DNA of 64,000 nt, taken from assembly GCA_051418055.1 (NCBI GenBank), contig JBPRGH010000019.1, positions 22,648 through 86,647 of the forward strand. Direction: 5' to 3'. Under the pieces are notes generated by a model. The model saw nothing but the letters and a program-made list of their open reading frames with translations. It was not told where the DNA came from and did no database searches. A program made the translations under genes and the position numbers. The stretch comes from JBPRGH01 sp051418055. Lineage in GTDB: Bacteria > Bacteroidota > Bacteroidia > Cytophagales > Cyclobacteriaceae. This document shows, piece after piece, positions 49,801-55,882 of the stretch; position 1 is the stretch's first letter, and each line of letters opens with the position of its first letter.

Positions 49801-52800
49801 AATTTTACCCTTAATGACATTGACGGTGAGAATCCAACAAATGTTTGTGCCGAGGATAGCTTTTTAGAATATAATTTATACAATGAAACACCACCTGCTG
49901 GTAGCTCCTATACCTGGGTTGTGCCTGCTTTTTCAGGAGACATAATTAGTGGTGGAGGCGGTACTGTAGTTACCACCACCGGGTCAGGAGCAAACGAAAT
50001 ATTAACCAGGTGGAAGAATGTGGAAGATTCCACTGCCTACTTAAAAATAGTAGAAACAAATATTGAAGGATGTAGCAGTGACACAGTTAGATTTAATATC
50101 ATCGTCAATCAGGAACCTGTCCCTACTTTTGTAACTCCGACGACACGCAATTTTGCTAACTCTCTTGAGCCTTTGAAATTAACAGGTAGCGGAGCCAGCA
50201 TAAGCTTAACTAACCATTTCTTTAGCGGCCCAGGGGTAGTTTATAAAAATACTGTAGAGGAAAAAGCCTATTACTTTTCACCTGAAAATGCAGGTATTGG
50301 AACGCACCCTGTTTCCTATACCTATACTAATCCGGTTACAACCTGTAGCGCTACTGTCACTGATGATTTTATAGTATTTGATGGTAACGAATCCATAGTT
50401 TTACTGAATAGTGGTGCTCCTTTATCCTCCTCTTTCTGTGAATATGAAGAAAATGATACAATCACGATCAGTAATTTTGTGGATATAACACCTGGTTTTG
50501 AATTTTATGACTTTATAGGAACAGGAATAATCAGCAATGACCTCTCCACTCAGTCTGCTGTTTTTAGCCCCACTACAGCATTCCAGCTGAAAGACCAGCA
50601 ATCTTCTGTTATTACTATTTCTTATAGGATAATTGATCCGATGACCAATAATATTGATACACTTGGATCGCAGGATATTCAGATCAATAAGATCACTACG
50701 CCAGCTATTATTACACCAATTATAGATTACTGCTCCAATAGTGCTATAGTTGAGCTCGAGAGAAATGAACAGACAAATCCATTAGAGACTTACAAATTCT
50801 TTGTTTATTCTGGAGGTCCGGATTCCCTGGTAGCTTTTGACAGTACGGTAAGCAACTTCATTTTCTATCCTGAAAAAGTAATTTTCAACCAGGATGATTT
50901 TATTCCGCGTGACCTTATAATCAGCTATGAGTATACGGATATAAACGGATGTATTGACACTGTTAACTTTGAAACCTCCGTTTCCCAGCAACCTTACAAA
51001 CCTGTTGTGGAAAATGTAGTGCTATGCCAGGATGATAATATGCAGGCTTTTCAAATAAGCAATGTCGTTGCCGATGCAGCCTTTAGCTGGCGGAACACAT
51101 CAAATACGGAAGTTGGCCGTGACAGCACTTTCCTTCCTGCACTCTCAACAACCAGCCAGCTCTCTGCTGGCTATAGTGTGACCCAAACTATTAATAATTG
51201 TCCGAGCGAAACTACAGCCGTCACACTTGATGTACTATCCAAACCCGCTGTGGCTTTTGATATTGCCGGCGATAACGAATATTGTTTTGAAGAAGGATCT
51301 GTGGCAGTGGCAGTCTCCCCTGCTCCCGGAACTAACGCAGTTTTTAAAGGTGATACTTTAGGCCTTGTAAAAGACCAGCTAATATATGATCCTGTTTTAG
51401 CTTCGGGTGGCACAAATCAGCTGGTAGAGGATACATTATATTATGTCGTTTCTCTTTTACATAATTCATTTAACAAAACATGTAGGGATTCGGTAGAACA
51501 AGTAGTTATTGTAAACCCGCTTCCACATGTGGAAATAACAACAACCACAGATGTTATTTGTGCTGATGGAGATCCAATTGAATTAAATGGAAATCAGGAT
51601 ATTCCTGGTGTACAGAATGGAATGTTTTCTGCTATTGCCGGTGTTACCGGAACCGCCCCTAATCAAATCTTCTCACCAAAGGGTGAAGGTGTTATCCCGG
51701 GTACTACTTATCCTGTCACTTATTTATTTACAGATAATAAAGGCTGCAGTGATTCCGACACTTTAAATATACTTGTTAACAGGTTACCACAACCCGATTT
51801 TAAATGGAGCACGGCGGATCTTAAAGATTATGCAGCATGCGATGACCAGGTGGTATTATTTACTGATTTAACCCCAACTAATATTGTGGGAGAACAGCCG
51901 GTAGAATGGTTGTGGAATTTTAGAGATCTAAATGCTACCGCAGCAAACGATACATCTGACCTTCAAAATCCATCCCATATTTATTCAGAAATAGGAGATG
52001 TTGATGTTAGGCTAGATGTTATATCAGCTGAAGGTTGTGAAAATTTTATTGAAAAACAGGTTATCGTTCATCCGATACCAACGGTTAATTTTGATCGTGA
52101 ATTTATTGTAGCCGGAGATGCTACGGAATTTACGCCAAACTTCTTTAGCCAGCCTCTTGATACTATAGAGTCCCTTACCTGGAATTTTGATGGTATGACA
52201 GAAACAGTAACGACGGACCTGGATCAGCCTTATCCTTTTATCTTTACTTCTTCTGGCTTTAAAAATGTAGATGTTACAATACTCTCAGAAGCAGGTTGTT
52301 TTAGCACGACCACTGATAGTAGCCTGTTTATACTACCTAAAGAAAAAGTGACAACCGCTGTTCAATTTGATTTTGAGAGTGATGATCAGGGATGGCTGCC
52401 GGTGGCTTCGTTAGCTGATTTAAATGTAAGGGAAGCTTTATGGAAAAGAGGAATACCTAACGGATATAATATTTCAGCTACTGCTTCTGATAATGTCTGG
52501 ATGACAGGACTTGAGGCTTCTCCTATTCAGGGCAACGTTGATGCTTATTTATATAGCCCGGCATTTGATTTCACCGATCTGGAAAGGCCAATGATGTCCT
52601 TCAGACTGTTTAATGCAACCGATGCATTTGAAGATAATGGATTAGTTGTTCAATATACCACTGAAGGTAAAAGTAAAGGATGGACTACCTTAGGTGAAGT
52701 TGATCAGGGAGACAACTGGTATAATTCGCAGCGGATTGATGCAAATCCTGGTAATCAGGAAGGTGCATCCGTAGGATGGTCAAGCGACTCATCCGGATGG

Positions 52801-53979
52801 GTAGTTGCCGCACTTGATCTTAGTATTATACCACCTACACAAAGAGATAAGGTTATCTTTAGGTTTGCATTTGCAACAGATGCTAATTTAGTAGCTAATG
52901 ATGGCGCCGCTATCGATAACTTCTTTATTGGTGAAAGGACCCGTACGATTCTTCTTGAGCATTTTACAAATATTGAAGCTTTAAATAATACAAGCTCTGA
53001 ACTGGATCAGGAAGAATTTGTAAAGTATAAGCAGGATGATGAAGAAGGTGTAGAAATAGTAAAATTAACCTATCATACGGCATTCCCTGGTGAAGATCTT
53101 ATTAATAAAGACAACTCGGGGGATGTAGGATCAAGAGTTCTGTACTATAATGTAAATTCTATCACAACAACAATAATGGATGGGAACCTTTCAACTTTTA
53201 ATAATGAAATTAATGAACAGAAAGGCACCTATACACCATTTGCCTCCTGGGTAAATAACCAGTTTACGAGAAGAACACTAAAACCTTCCAAAGTAACGAT
53301 TGATACTGTTCAGGCAATTGTTCAGAATTCAGCTATCAAGATAAATGCAGTGGTTACACCTGATGTTGATATTTCAGAGGATTTAGTAGTTCATGTTGCT
53401 GTTGTTGAAAAAGGAATTTCATTCGCAGATGATCTCAATTTAACTACTCTTCCTGCAGGTATAGATTCCTCCACTTACGTACTTAAAAAATTATTACCAG
53501 ATGCCCGCGGCTCAAAATTCCAGTCCCCTGAAAGCTCCGAAACATTAACAGTTGAGGAAATTTGGGAACCAGGAAGCACTAAAGTATATAGTCTAAATGA
53601 CCTCGCTATAGTTGTTTTTGTACAGGGGAATACTTCAAAAGACATTTATCAGTCTTCTCTTGTTAGTAACATTGATGTATCTGGTTTGATAGTTACCGGT
53701 ACTGATAATGATGAAATTAAGCTAAAAGATCTCACCATTTATCCTGTCCCTGCTTCAGACCATATAACGCTCTCATACCCTTATGGCTGGGAAAAAGACC
53801 AGCAGGTACAGGTATTTGATCAATCAGGAAAACTGGTAATGATCGGAAATTGGGGCGCTGACCAGCAGGAGATGGAAATTAAAACCAGCCGTTTGCCTGA
53901 CGGAATGTATTTTGTGCAAATTGAAGATCCGGGATCAGGAGTCCGGGCACGAAAAAAATTCATGGTAATCCACAGATAA
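40810..53979 (+). CDS. Giant modular surface protein with T9SS type A sorting domain
   Basis: The 4389-residue protein has a signal peptide (MRKLFFFLILSALLLTFNAEAQ). Approximate order: two jelly-roll-like domains (25-375); Ig-like (380-595); four or five FN3 (600-1180); beta domains (1180-1610); about six repeats of roughly 120 residues each closing with an (I/V)D-x-E-N-P motif (1615-2330); an Ig-like SbsA-type domain (2450-2570); many beta modules with scattered Cys; two PKD (3660-3840); a jelly-roll (3850-4040); an Omp28-like domain (4045-4190); and the sorting domain LTIYPVPASDHITL onward (4304-4389). It should be exported by T9SS and fixed to the surface, most likely for adhesion. A 49-bp gap follows the lipoprotein gene, and a strong terminator follows. 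Confidence 0.85.
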   Translation: MRKLFFFLILSALLLTFNAEAQVIVTYSFSSTVSPESQPANGTASNMVRGSGVTTVLSVDKINSIGWTTNSSIDVNDYYEFTISPNCGYKLNLTSLAFDESFGAVVAAHDYNWVVRSSYDNFASDIVAATTESATIGSGGTTNNSITLPANPFSSVSQAVTFRIYMYNAESGTMEWGLDNVNLNGSIVALTDLLTVNFENAGCGYTLSGGPGTTSNIDFFGRFDKNEEGTDTGGGDTHDLSTSYSSEAIVGNYYVAGRDINESSGSEGIVTLDAINVTNYENLSLSYDLAAPGGSFENVDYIIVDYEYDGSGSFTVLDKFTGINRDGTAESLSSTITTFTKSIPKVGTSLKIRLRFLNDNDVEQYLADNIVLSGTLDGTGPTPTITRNAVTNGSFTATTDNSVSFDIAFDEVVDNSTFTIADITINDDAGAVTYTAPVAGDLVNSGDNRNYTFTLNNLAGDGNISITLGTAINDLAGNTSTQVISSAFTIDNTAPEITSITSTESDSVSGNFFVTILFSEIVTGFASGDVSVTNGSVAGLSTIDNISYSVEINPNANQSVSVDVAAGVATDNAGNANNAYPTAFTIYNDETNPLFSTDNTENRTDVSIDYRVNVSENSWISLVVTTSSSQPTKAQIDAQNDHNNNAAVVYEYLWYESGADLVKTLSGLASNTTYYIHAYAQDPAGNQTSVESTSSFTTLKSEPSAHVTGVNSFPNSTTAIEIEWTDVNTGSIPDGYLIQFAANPASFTNPTDGVTVGNDANNQNVTAVTQTVSFSSLIQNTAYDFRIIPYTNSGMEIDYYLGGAIPSGTENTFKAQPSGSPAPTLSTSSNTEMTVTWADADVTGADGYLIQLRDKTSGTAFYTVTDGEIYPDDNGNNDSGNINTLNIGTGVQTVTFTTLDPDHNYEVQIFAYSVSGAGDKNYAGGSSTPELYTLNSEPAQVASLTASLVAYPNADDDLQIDWAQVPGARYLLYIYTGAAPVPSDGTELGDKTFDGTDGRKKITNDATIGHLFSGLDPNTSYNFIIYSYTLNGNTQANYNTIGAPTASATTAKLEPTNNPATLNYSSTSSTLTISWDDVTTGTVIPDGYILIARRQKGGVSYDEPADGTQLPNDTDMSPPPGDQNAEVYIAHSELTNEVTFTNLESGKDYAFKVWSYTNSGAQINYNMDNSNEETSIYLPSALTSTITPGPLAEPATIASTNDSNGEITDVFDFIVTDFNDDDNAGMDITKIRITKGANNNVSDWTSVIAGIELSDGTNGSVTDATETIYADSIVFSGINVDNERLGEIDKGETKTYTLKIFLTTSVNDDDILDFRVQASDFEVGGTAFEPTQEEESGPIEIEVIATAYSFVTQPPSEIYALEDVLNAGNPIQLNAVDANDNIDLDYSFGGANVPTSITVANADGILMNNIPTVASNLSNGVFTFPTNFQYQNIGNGTLTITDSPTGFSVISNAVTVKSRTNFVANSNGLSTGTLNSNSIDHALLGFSVSSQGPATINGLTVDANDLVEGKIKQVLLVESTDDNIYNAGIDLIEANVLDTFDVSVNPLVLKNSISIALDGLNTQRHFFIVADIEKNVNINTPALQLFLIQSGISINQGDINSTNLPVTGSLINFIDVSKPLVENITADIPVVTDANAGGVLNISVVFDEEMNTTIAPNLTLVPDGIYPNPTTDQATPTLVYDALNSSWLPDNKTFVAKYTVTDNQLLSVDLGVSVSMAIDSAGLTMDSDTHLSVFSIDMENPFSGTAVLSHTQIADSTAVNGAGDKRFVVTLSFSEDMDDSGTNDPTLTFDQTVSNTLTFDSDFWIDKQTYRAFYDVLDGNETLNSIGFTVTTGTDSSGNIMTASGFPGLFNIDNENPVVNQIETSINTISDSEVGTGTFEIVITYNEAMDPGTAPVITFPVEDPSLTISPNVSGSGWKDAVTYKAAYDVVDVNERILNIDVQVASAADSYGNIQTLYDEADVFHIDSENPISVLATPSVAIISDINSGLRSFSIKVDFSEEMDTTAAAPDPILSFPAEDPSATITLDSVAWNSFTQFEAFYNVNDVNSTLLAIDVDISMAIDTAGNVQLLGDFNDLFNIDMENPEVVSVTASTTLINAAQDSIINDAVAGTGTFTLTVVFNEPMDQTQGLTSGTQFLSFPTTGEDPLTTVTFNGATWTNSTTYVVAYDVVDLGGRIDNIDVQVQNALDAIGNTLNTAIFSDRFDVHMDNPTVVSVTPSHSIVGDPLIGTQTFSIAVEFNEPMVVGVEPTIDFPTVSEDPTSPNANLTRNGGSWDNTGTVFTALYDVDGSFDETINDIDVRVRFAIDSIANNEQVEITAPDVFTLNTQNPKVTGVTSPDADGFYREGDIITIEIILDQDVTVSTTAIVPKLGLNTGDSAVYVHNTTPNVLVFSYTVLATQNSADLGYNGINSFVLNGATIKDGALNDAVIDLPVPGAAGSLSTNKNIVIDTENPDLAVTAPFLPAADTFAVPVDADIQITFKEDIAFTAVPGLNVYLYNADSSILQTFDVVSNSGGILTISGNVLTVNNTFIFSESSSYTIGIDSAAIEDLAGNAYSGFTISDERYQFQTFGTPFISNLQNNSLNASAICVDSILNVTGRFFRGYSNQNNISTVTFHTPDNSSSVAADLGTLQVLSDTLLQIKVPAGIDTTAFRISIDVNSDASAIGTNPARTSEISIDQSFIGPYAADLVLGTSNISAVCSEGAITADLAINISGGNGNYSFIYQVNGSNNNSVSNYINGSNFNVDPPTANDNDFTIFELKDLNNCPVPTAGIDADPITIIEHTQPKITSITDLAGLCLESDPSSIEFEATVTGSTTTGTWSIQNGSGSLSSTNYNFATNDTTETYSFASSDFQLDTLLIKLTTTATPAPCINVTDFVVVTYTNDRVANLKGDKSVCKLTNEDPVLTINASIAGDPNNGIWKAYDPTFTAATGYFTNVQNKDTTVIDNNGAISNTYTFSSADKEKDFIYLILEPLGGTCGDVVSDTVKIVVKDLPVPNFTLNDIDGENPTNVCAEDSFLEYNLYNETPPAGSSYTWVVPAFSGDIISGGGGTVVTTTGSGANEILTRWKNVEDSTAYLKIVETNIEGCSSDTVRFNIIVNQEPVPTFVTPTTRNFANSLEPLKLTGSGASISLTNHFFSGPGVVYKNTVEEKAYYFSPENAGIGTHPVSYTYTNPVTTCSATVTDDFIVFDGNESIVLLNSGAPLSSSFCEYEENDTITISNFVDITPGFEFYDFIGTGIISNDLSTQSAVFSPTTAFQLKDQQSSVITISYRIIDPMTNNIDTLGSQDIQINKITTPAIITPIIDYCSNSAIVELERNEQTNPLETYKFFVYSGGPDSLVAFDSTVSNFIFYPEKVIFNQDDFIPRDLIISYEYTDINGCIDTVNFETSVSQQPYKPVVENVVLCQDDNMQAFQISNVVADAAFSWRNTSNTEVGRDSTFLPALSTTSQLSAGYSVTQTINNCPSETTAVTLDVLSKPAVAFDIAGDNEYCFEEGSVAVAVSPAPGTNAVFKGDTLGLVKDQLIYDPVLASGGTNQLVEDTLYYVVSLLHNSFNKTCRDSVEQVVIVNPLPHVEITTTTDVICADGDPIELNGNQDIPGVQNGMFSAIAGVTGTAPNQIFSPKGEGVIPGTTYPVTYLFTDNKGCSDSDTLNILVNRLPQPDFKWSTADLKDYAACDDQVVLFTDLTPTNIVGEQPVEWLWNFRDLNATAANDTSDLQNPSHIYSEIGDVDVRLDVISAEGCENFIEKQVIVHPIPTVNFDREFIVAGDATEFTPNFFSQPLDTIESLTWNFDGMTETVTTDLDQPYPFIFTSSGFKNVDVTILSEAGCFSTTTDSSLFILPKEKVTTAVQFDFESDDQGWLPVASLADLNVREALWKRGIPNGYNISATASDNVWMTGLEASPIQGNVDAYLYSPAFDFTDLERPMMSFRLFNATDAFEDNGLVVQYTTEGKSKGWTTLGEVDQGDNWYNSQRIDANPGNQEGASVGWSSDSSGWVVAALDLSIIPPTQRDKVIFRFAFATDANLVANDGAAIDNFFIGERTRTILLEHFTNIEALNNTSSELDQEEFVKYKQDDEEGVEIVKLTYHTAFPGEDLINKDNSGDVGSRVLYYNVNSITTTIMDGNLSTFNNEINEQKGTYTPFASWVNNQFTRRTLKPSKVTIDTVQAIVQNSAIKINAVVTPDVDISEDLVVHVAVVEKGISFADDLNLTTLPAGIDSSTYVLKKLLPDARGSKFQSPESSETLTVEEIWEPGSTKVYSLNDLAIVVFVQGNTSKDIYQSSLVSNIDVSGLIVTGTDNDEIKLKDLTIYPVPASDHITLSYPYGWEKDQQVQVFDQSGKLVMIGNWGADQQEMEIKTSRLPDGMYFVQIEDPGSGVRARKKFMVIHR

Positions 53980-54000
53980 TTAAATATTTACCCTAAAAAA

Positions 54001-54030
54001 GCCTCCTTCTGCAGCAGAAGGAGGCTTTTT
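54001..54030 (+). terminator. Strong terminator after the giant gene
   Basis: GCCTCCTTCTGC (54001-54012) and GCAGAAGGAGGC (54014-54025) are perfectly complementary, followed by TTTTT to 54030. An A-run precedes the stem, so it may work both ways. Confidence 0.9.
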
Positions 54031-54114
54031 CATTTCAATTATCCTTAACATCAGTTGCCTCTATCTGTTAGAAAAGTAAAGAAATTGATTGTTAACTTAA
54101 AAAAGGAGTTATAT

Positions 54115-54564
54115 ATGGATAAGTTTGACAAATTTGCACAGGAAGGAAATGAATTTCTTCATGAGCTTGCTAATGAGCTTGGGCATCCCGAAGAGCTAGA
54201 TAAGACAATGATCCTGCTTCGTGCCTCACTACATTCTTTACGTGACCGCATTACAATTGCAGAGTCATTTGATCTGCTTTCACAATTACCTTTAGTATTA
54301 AAAGGTGTCTATACTGAACATTGGAAATATACCGAGAAGCCGGAAAAATATAGAACAATGGAGGAATTTACCGCTGTTGTAAAAGAGGAACAGCGCCTGC
54401 ATGGCGAAACAGAATTCGACTGGAACAAACATACTGATGAGCTTGTAAAAATTGTTTTCAGCACCCTGCACAGGAAATATCTGAGCGGAGGACAGCTGGA
54501 GCATGTAATAGGTAACCTTCCGAAAGAGATCCAGGAAAATTTAAGAGAAGTTGTTGAGCATTAA
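54115..54564 (+). CDS. DUF2267 family protein
   Basis: The 149-residue soluble protein has two helical halves as in DUF2267: NEFLHELANELGHPEELDKTMILLRASLHSLRDRI then SQLPLVLKGVYTE, and VKIVFSTLHRKYLSGGQLEHVIGNLPKEIQ. The function of the family is not known. Start: a TTG at 54055 is in frame, but the ATG at 54115 is preceded by AAAAAGGAG six bases upstream, a real Shine-Dalgarno, which is unusual in this window. It sits between the giant-gene terminator and another terminator, so it is transcribed alone. Confidence 0.85.
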   Translation: MDKFDKFAQEGNEFLHELANELGHPEELDKTMILLRASLHSLRDRITIAESFDLLSQLPLVLKGVYTEHWKYTEKPEKYRTMEEFTAVVKEEQRLHGETEFDWNKHTDELVKIVFSTLHRKYLSGGQLEHVIGNLPKEIQENLREVVEH

Positions 54565-54588
54565 TACCGCTCAGTTTCATGATTTATG

Positions 54589-54634
54589 CCGGAACCCTAC
54601 CAGGATTAATTTATTGGAAAGGTTCCGGTTTTTT
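54589..54634 (+). terminator. Terminator after the DUF2267 gene
   Basis: CCGGAACC (54589-54596) pairs with GGTTCCGG (54621-54628) around a 24-base loop, followed by TTTTTT. It is placed between convergent genes. Confidence 0.7.
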
Positions 54635-55352
54635 ATTTGACAGAGATATATTTTATCAGCAATCTTTTTGCTATAGGAAGAAATGTGGGCTCAAGAGGAA
54701 GCTTTAGGTTAGAAATAATAGCATAAGTAGCCGGATTTGGAAGCTCTTTAAACCTTTTCACCAGATCAATCTTTAAGCTTTCAAAAGTATAAAACCTTGA
54801 CCTCTGGCTCTTTTCAATCATTGTCGTATTCAACCCCCTGAATTTTTCATCAACATTTTCAAAAACAGTTACCTGATACCTGTAAACAACTGTTTCATTT
54901 CCCGGGGATTGATTGATCAGCATGTAACCTTCATCAGCATATAAGGGGGTAACCCCTACGGGAGAAATTTCACATTGAGATTCCACAAATTCATAAATAT
55001 CCTTTCCTTCCTCGAGTGCATTTTTAATAGTAGGAATGGCAAATGAAAGGATCTGCTCTATCTCTTTCATTATCTCATCATCCTCCACTATTTTTCTATA
55101 ATTCAGCTTAAGCTTCATAAAATCAGCTGACGTTAACTCTTTTGGAAATGACTCCTTTAGCAATGTCTGATCTTTTTGTATCGTTAATAAATTACGATAG
55201 TGAAAAACAAGGTCTGCTAAAAATGGATAAAGCTCAGTGCGGCTAAAAGAACTTCTTACCTCCTTTAAGTAAGCCAAAAGTAAGTATTTTTTGTATTCAT
55301 AATCTACCAAACCATTGATCAACCAATTGGGATCTAATTTTTTCATAGGCAT
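54633..55352 (-). CDS. Hypothetical protein (239 aa)
   Basis: The soluble protein is mostly helical in its first 120 residues (LDPNWLINGLVDYEYKKYLLLAYLKEVRSSF) and beta-rich later (NETVVYRYQVTVFENVDEKFRGLNTTMIE). I recognise no family motif, signal peptide or membrane segment, but composition and length are convincingly protein-like. An alternative start is the Met at residue 3. The gene is divergent from groES and shares the 220-bp upstream region with it, so common control by heat or stress is possible. Confidence 0.7.
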   Translation of the reverse strand: MPMKKLDPNWLINGLVDYEYKKYLLLAYLKEVRSSFSRTELYPFLADLVFHYRNLLTIQKDQTLLKESFPKELTSADFMKLKLNYRKIVEDDEIMKEIEQILSFAIPTIKNALEEGKDIYEFVESQCEISPVGVTPLYADEGYMLINQSPGNETVVYRYQVTVFENVDEKFRGLNTTMIEKSQRSRFYTFESLKIDLVKRFKELPNPATYAIISNLKLPLEPTFLPIAKRLLIKYISVK

Positions 55353-55411
55353 GACAATTTAAACAATCATTTAATATACATTTTCAGTTTCTAAATTCAA
55401 AATTGACAATA

Positions 55412-55495
55412 TGACAGTCATTCTGACAGTCGCTATTTCTTTATTAACAGCCAAAGCACCTGTTTTTCCTGAAAAATTGTCTGAATTCACTGTCA
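55412..55495. promoter_or_regulatory. Repeated TGACAGT motif, candidate operator
   Basis: TGACAGTC occurs at 55412-55419 and 55424-55431 (12-bp spacing), and the inverted word ACTGTCA at 55489-55495. All lie between groES and the divergent gene. This pattern suggests a binding site for a dimeric regulator; no CIRCE element is seen. Confidence 0.35.
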
Positions 55496-55503
55496 ATTAT
55501 CTC

Positions 55504-55520
55504 TTGGCACAGAAAGTGTA
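55504..55520 (+). promoter_or_regulatory. Sigma-54-like promoter upstream of groES (tentative)
   Basis: TTGGCAC has a perfect -24 element, with ten bases between its GG and a GT at 55518-55519 where the -12 GC is expected. Start of transcription would be near 55530, some 40 bases before groES. The -12 mismatch keeps confidence low. Confidence 0.3.
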
Positions 55521-55572
55521 CAATGTGCATCAGATTAAGAATCTGTAAAACAATTTAAATTATAAGAGTAGT

Positions 55573-55851
55573 ATGTCAAAATTAAACATCAAACCTCTTG
55601 CAGACAGAGTTCTGGTAGAAGCTGCTGCAGCAGAAGAGAAAACTGCTTCTGGAATCATTATTCCTGATTCTGCAAAAGAAAAGCCACAACGTGGCAAAGT
55701 AGTCGCAGTCGGAGCCGGCAAGAAAGATGAGCCCATTACTGTAAAAGAAGGTGATGAAGTGTTGTATGGTAAATATGCCGGAACAGAGATCACTATTGAA
55801 GGAAAAGATTATCTTATCATGAGAGAATCTGACATTCTTGCAATTGTTTAA
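55573..55851 (+). CDS. groS: Co-chaperonin GroES
   Basis: The 92-residue protein has the GroES roof and mobile-loop motifs: IKPLADRVLVEAAAAEEKTASGIIIPDSAKEKPQRGKVVAVGAG, then GDEVLYGKYAGTEI and DYLIMRESDILAIV. The mobile-loop sequence SGIIIP binds GroEL. As a heptamer it caps the GroEL cage in the cytoplasm. groEL follows 31 bp downstream, so it is the usual groESL operon. Confidence 0.97.
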   Translation: MSKLNIKPLADRVLVEAAAAEEKTASGIIIPDSAKEKPQRGKVVAVGAGKKDEPITVKEGDEVLYGKYAGTEITIEGKDYLIMRESDILAIV

Positions 55852-55882
55852 TTAACCACAAACCTAAAAAAACGAAACAACT

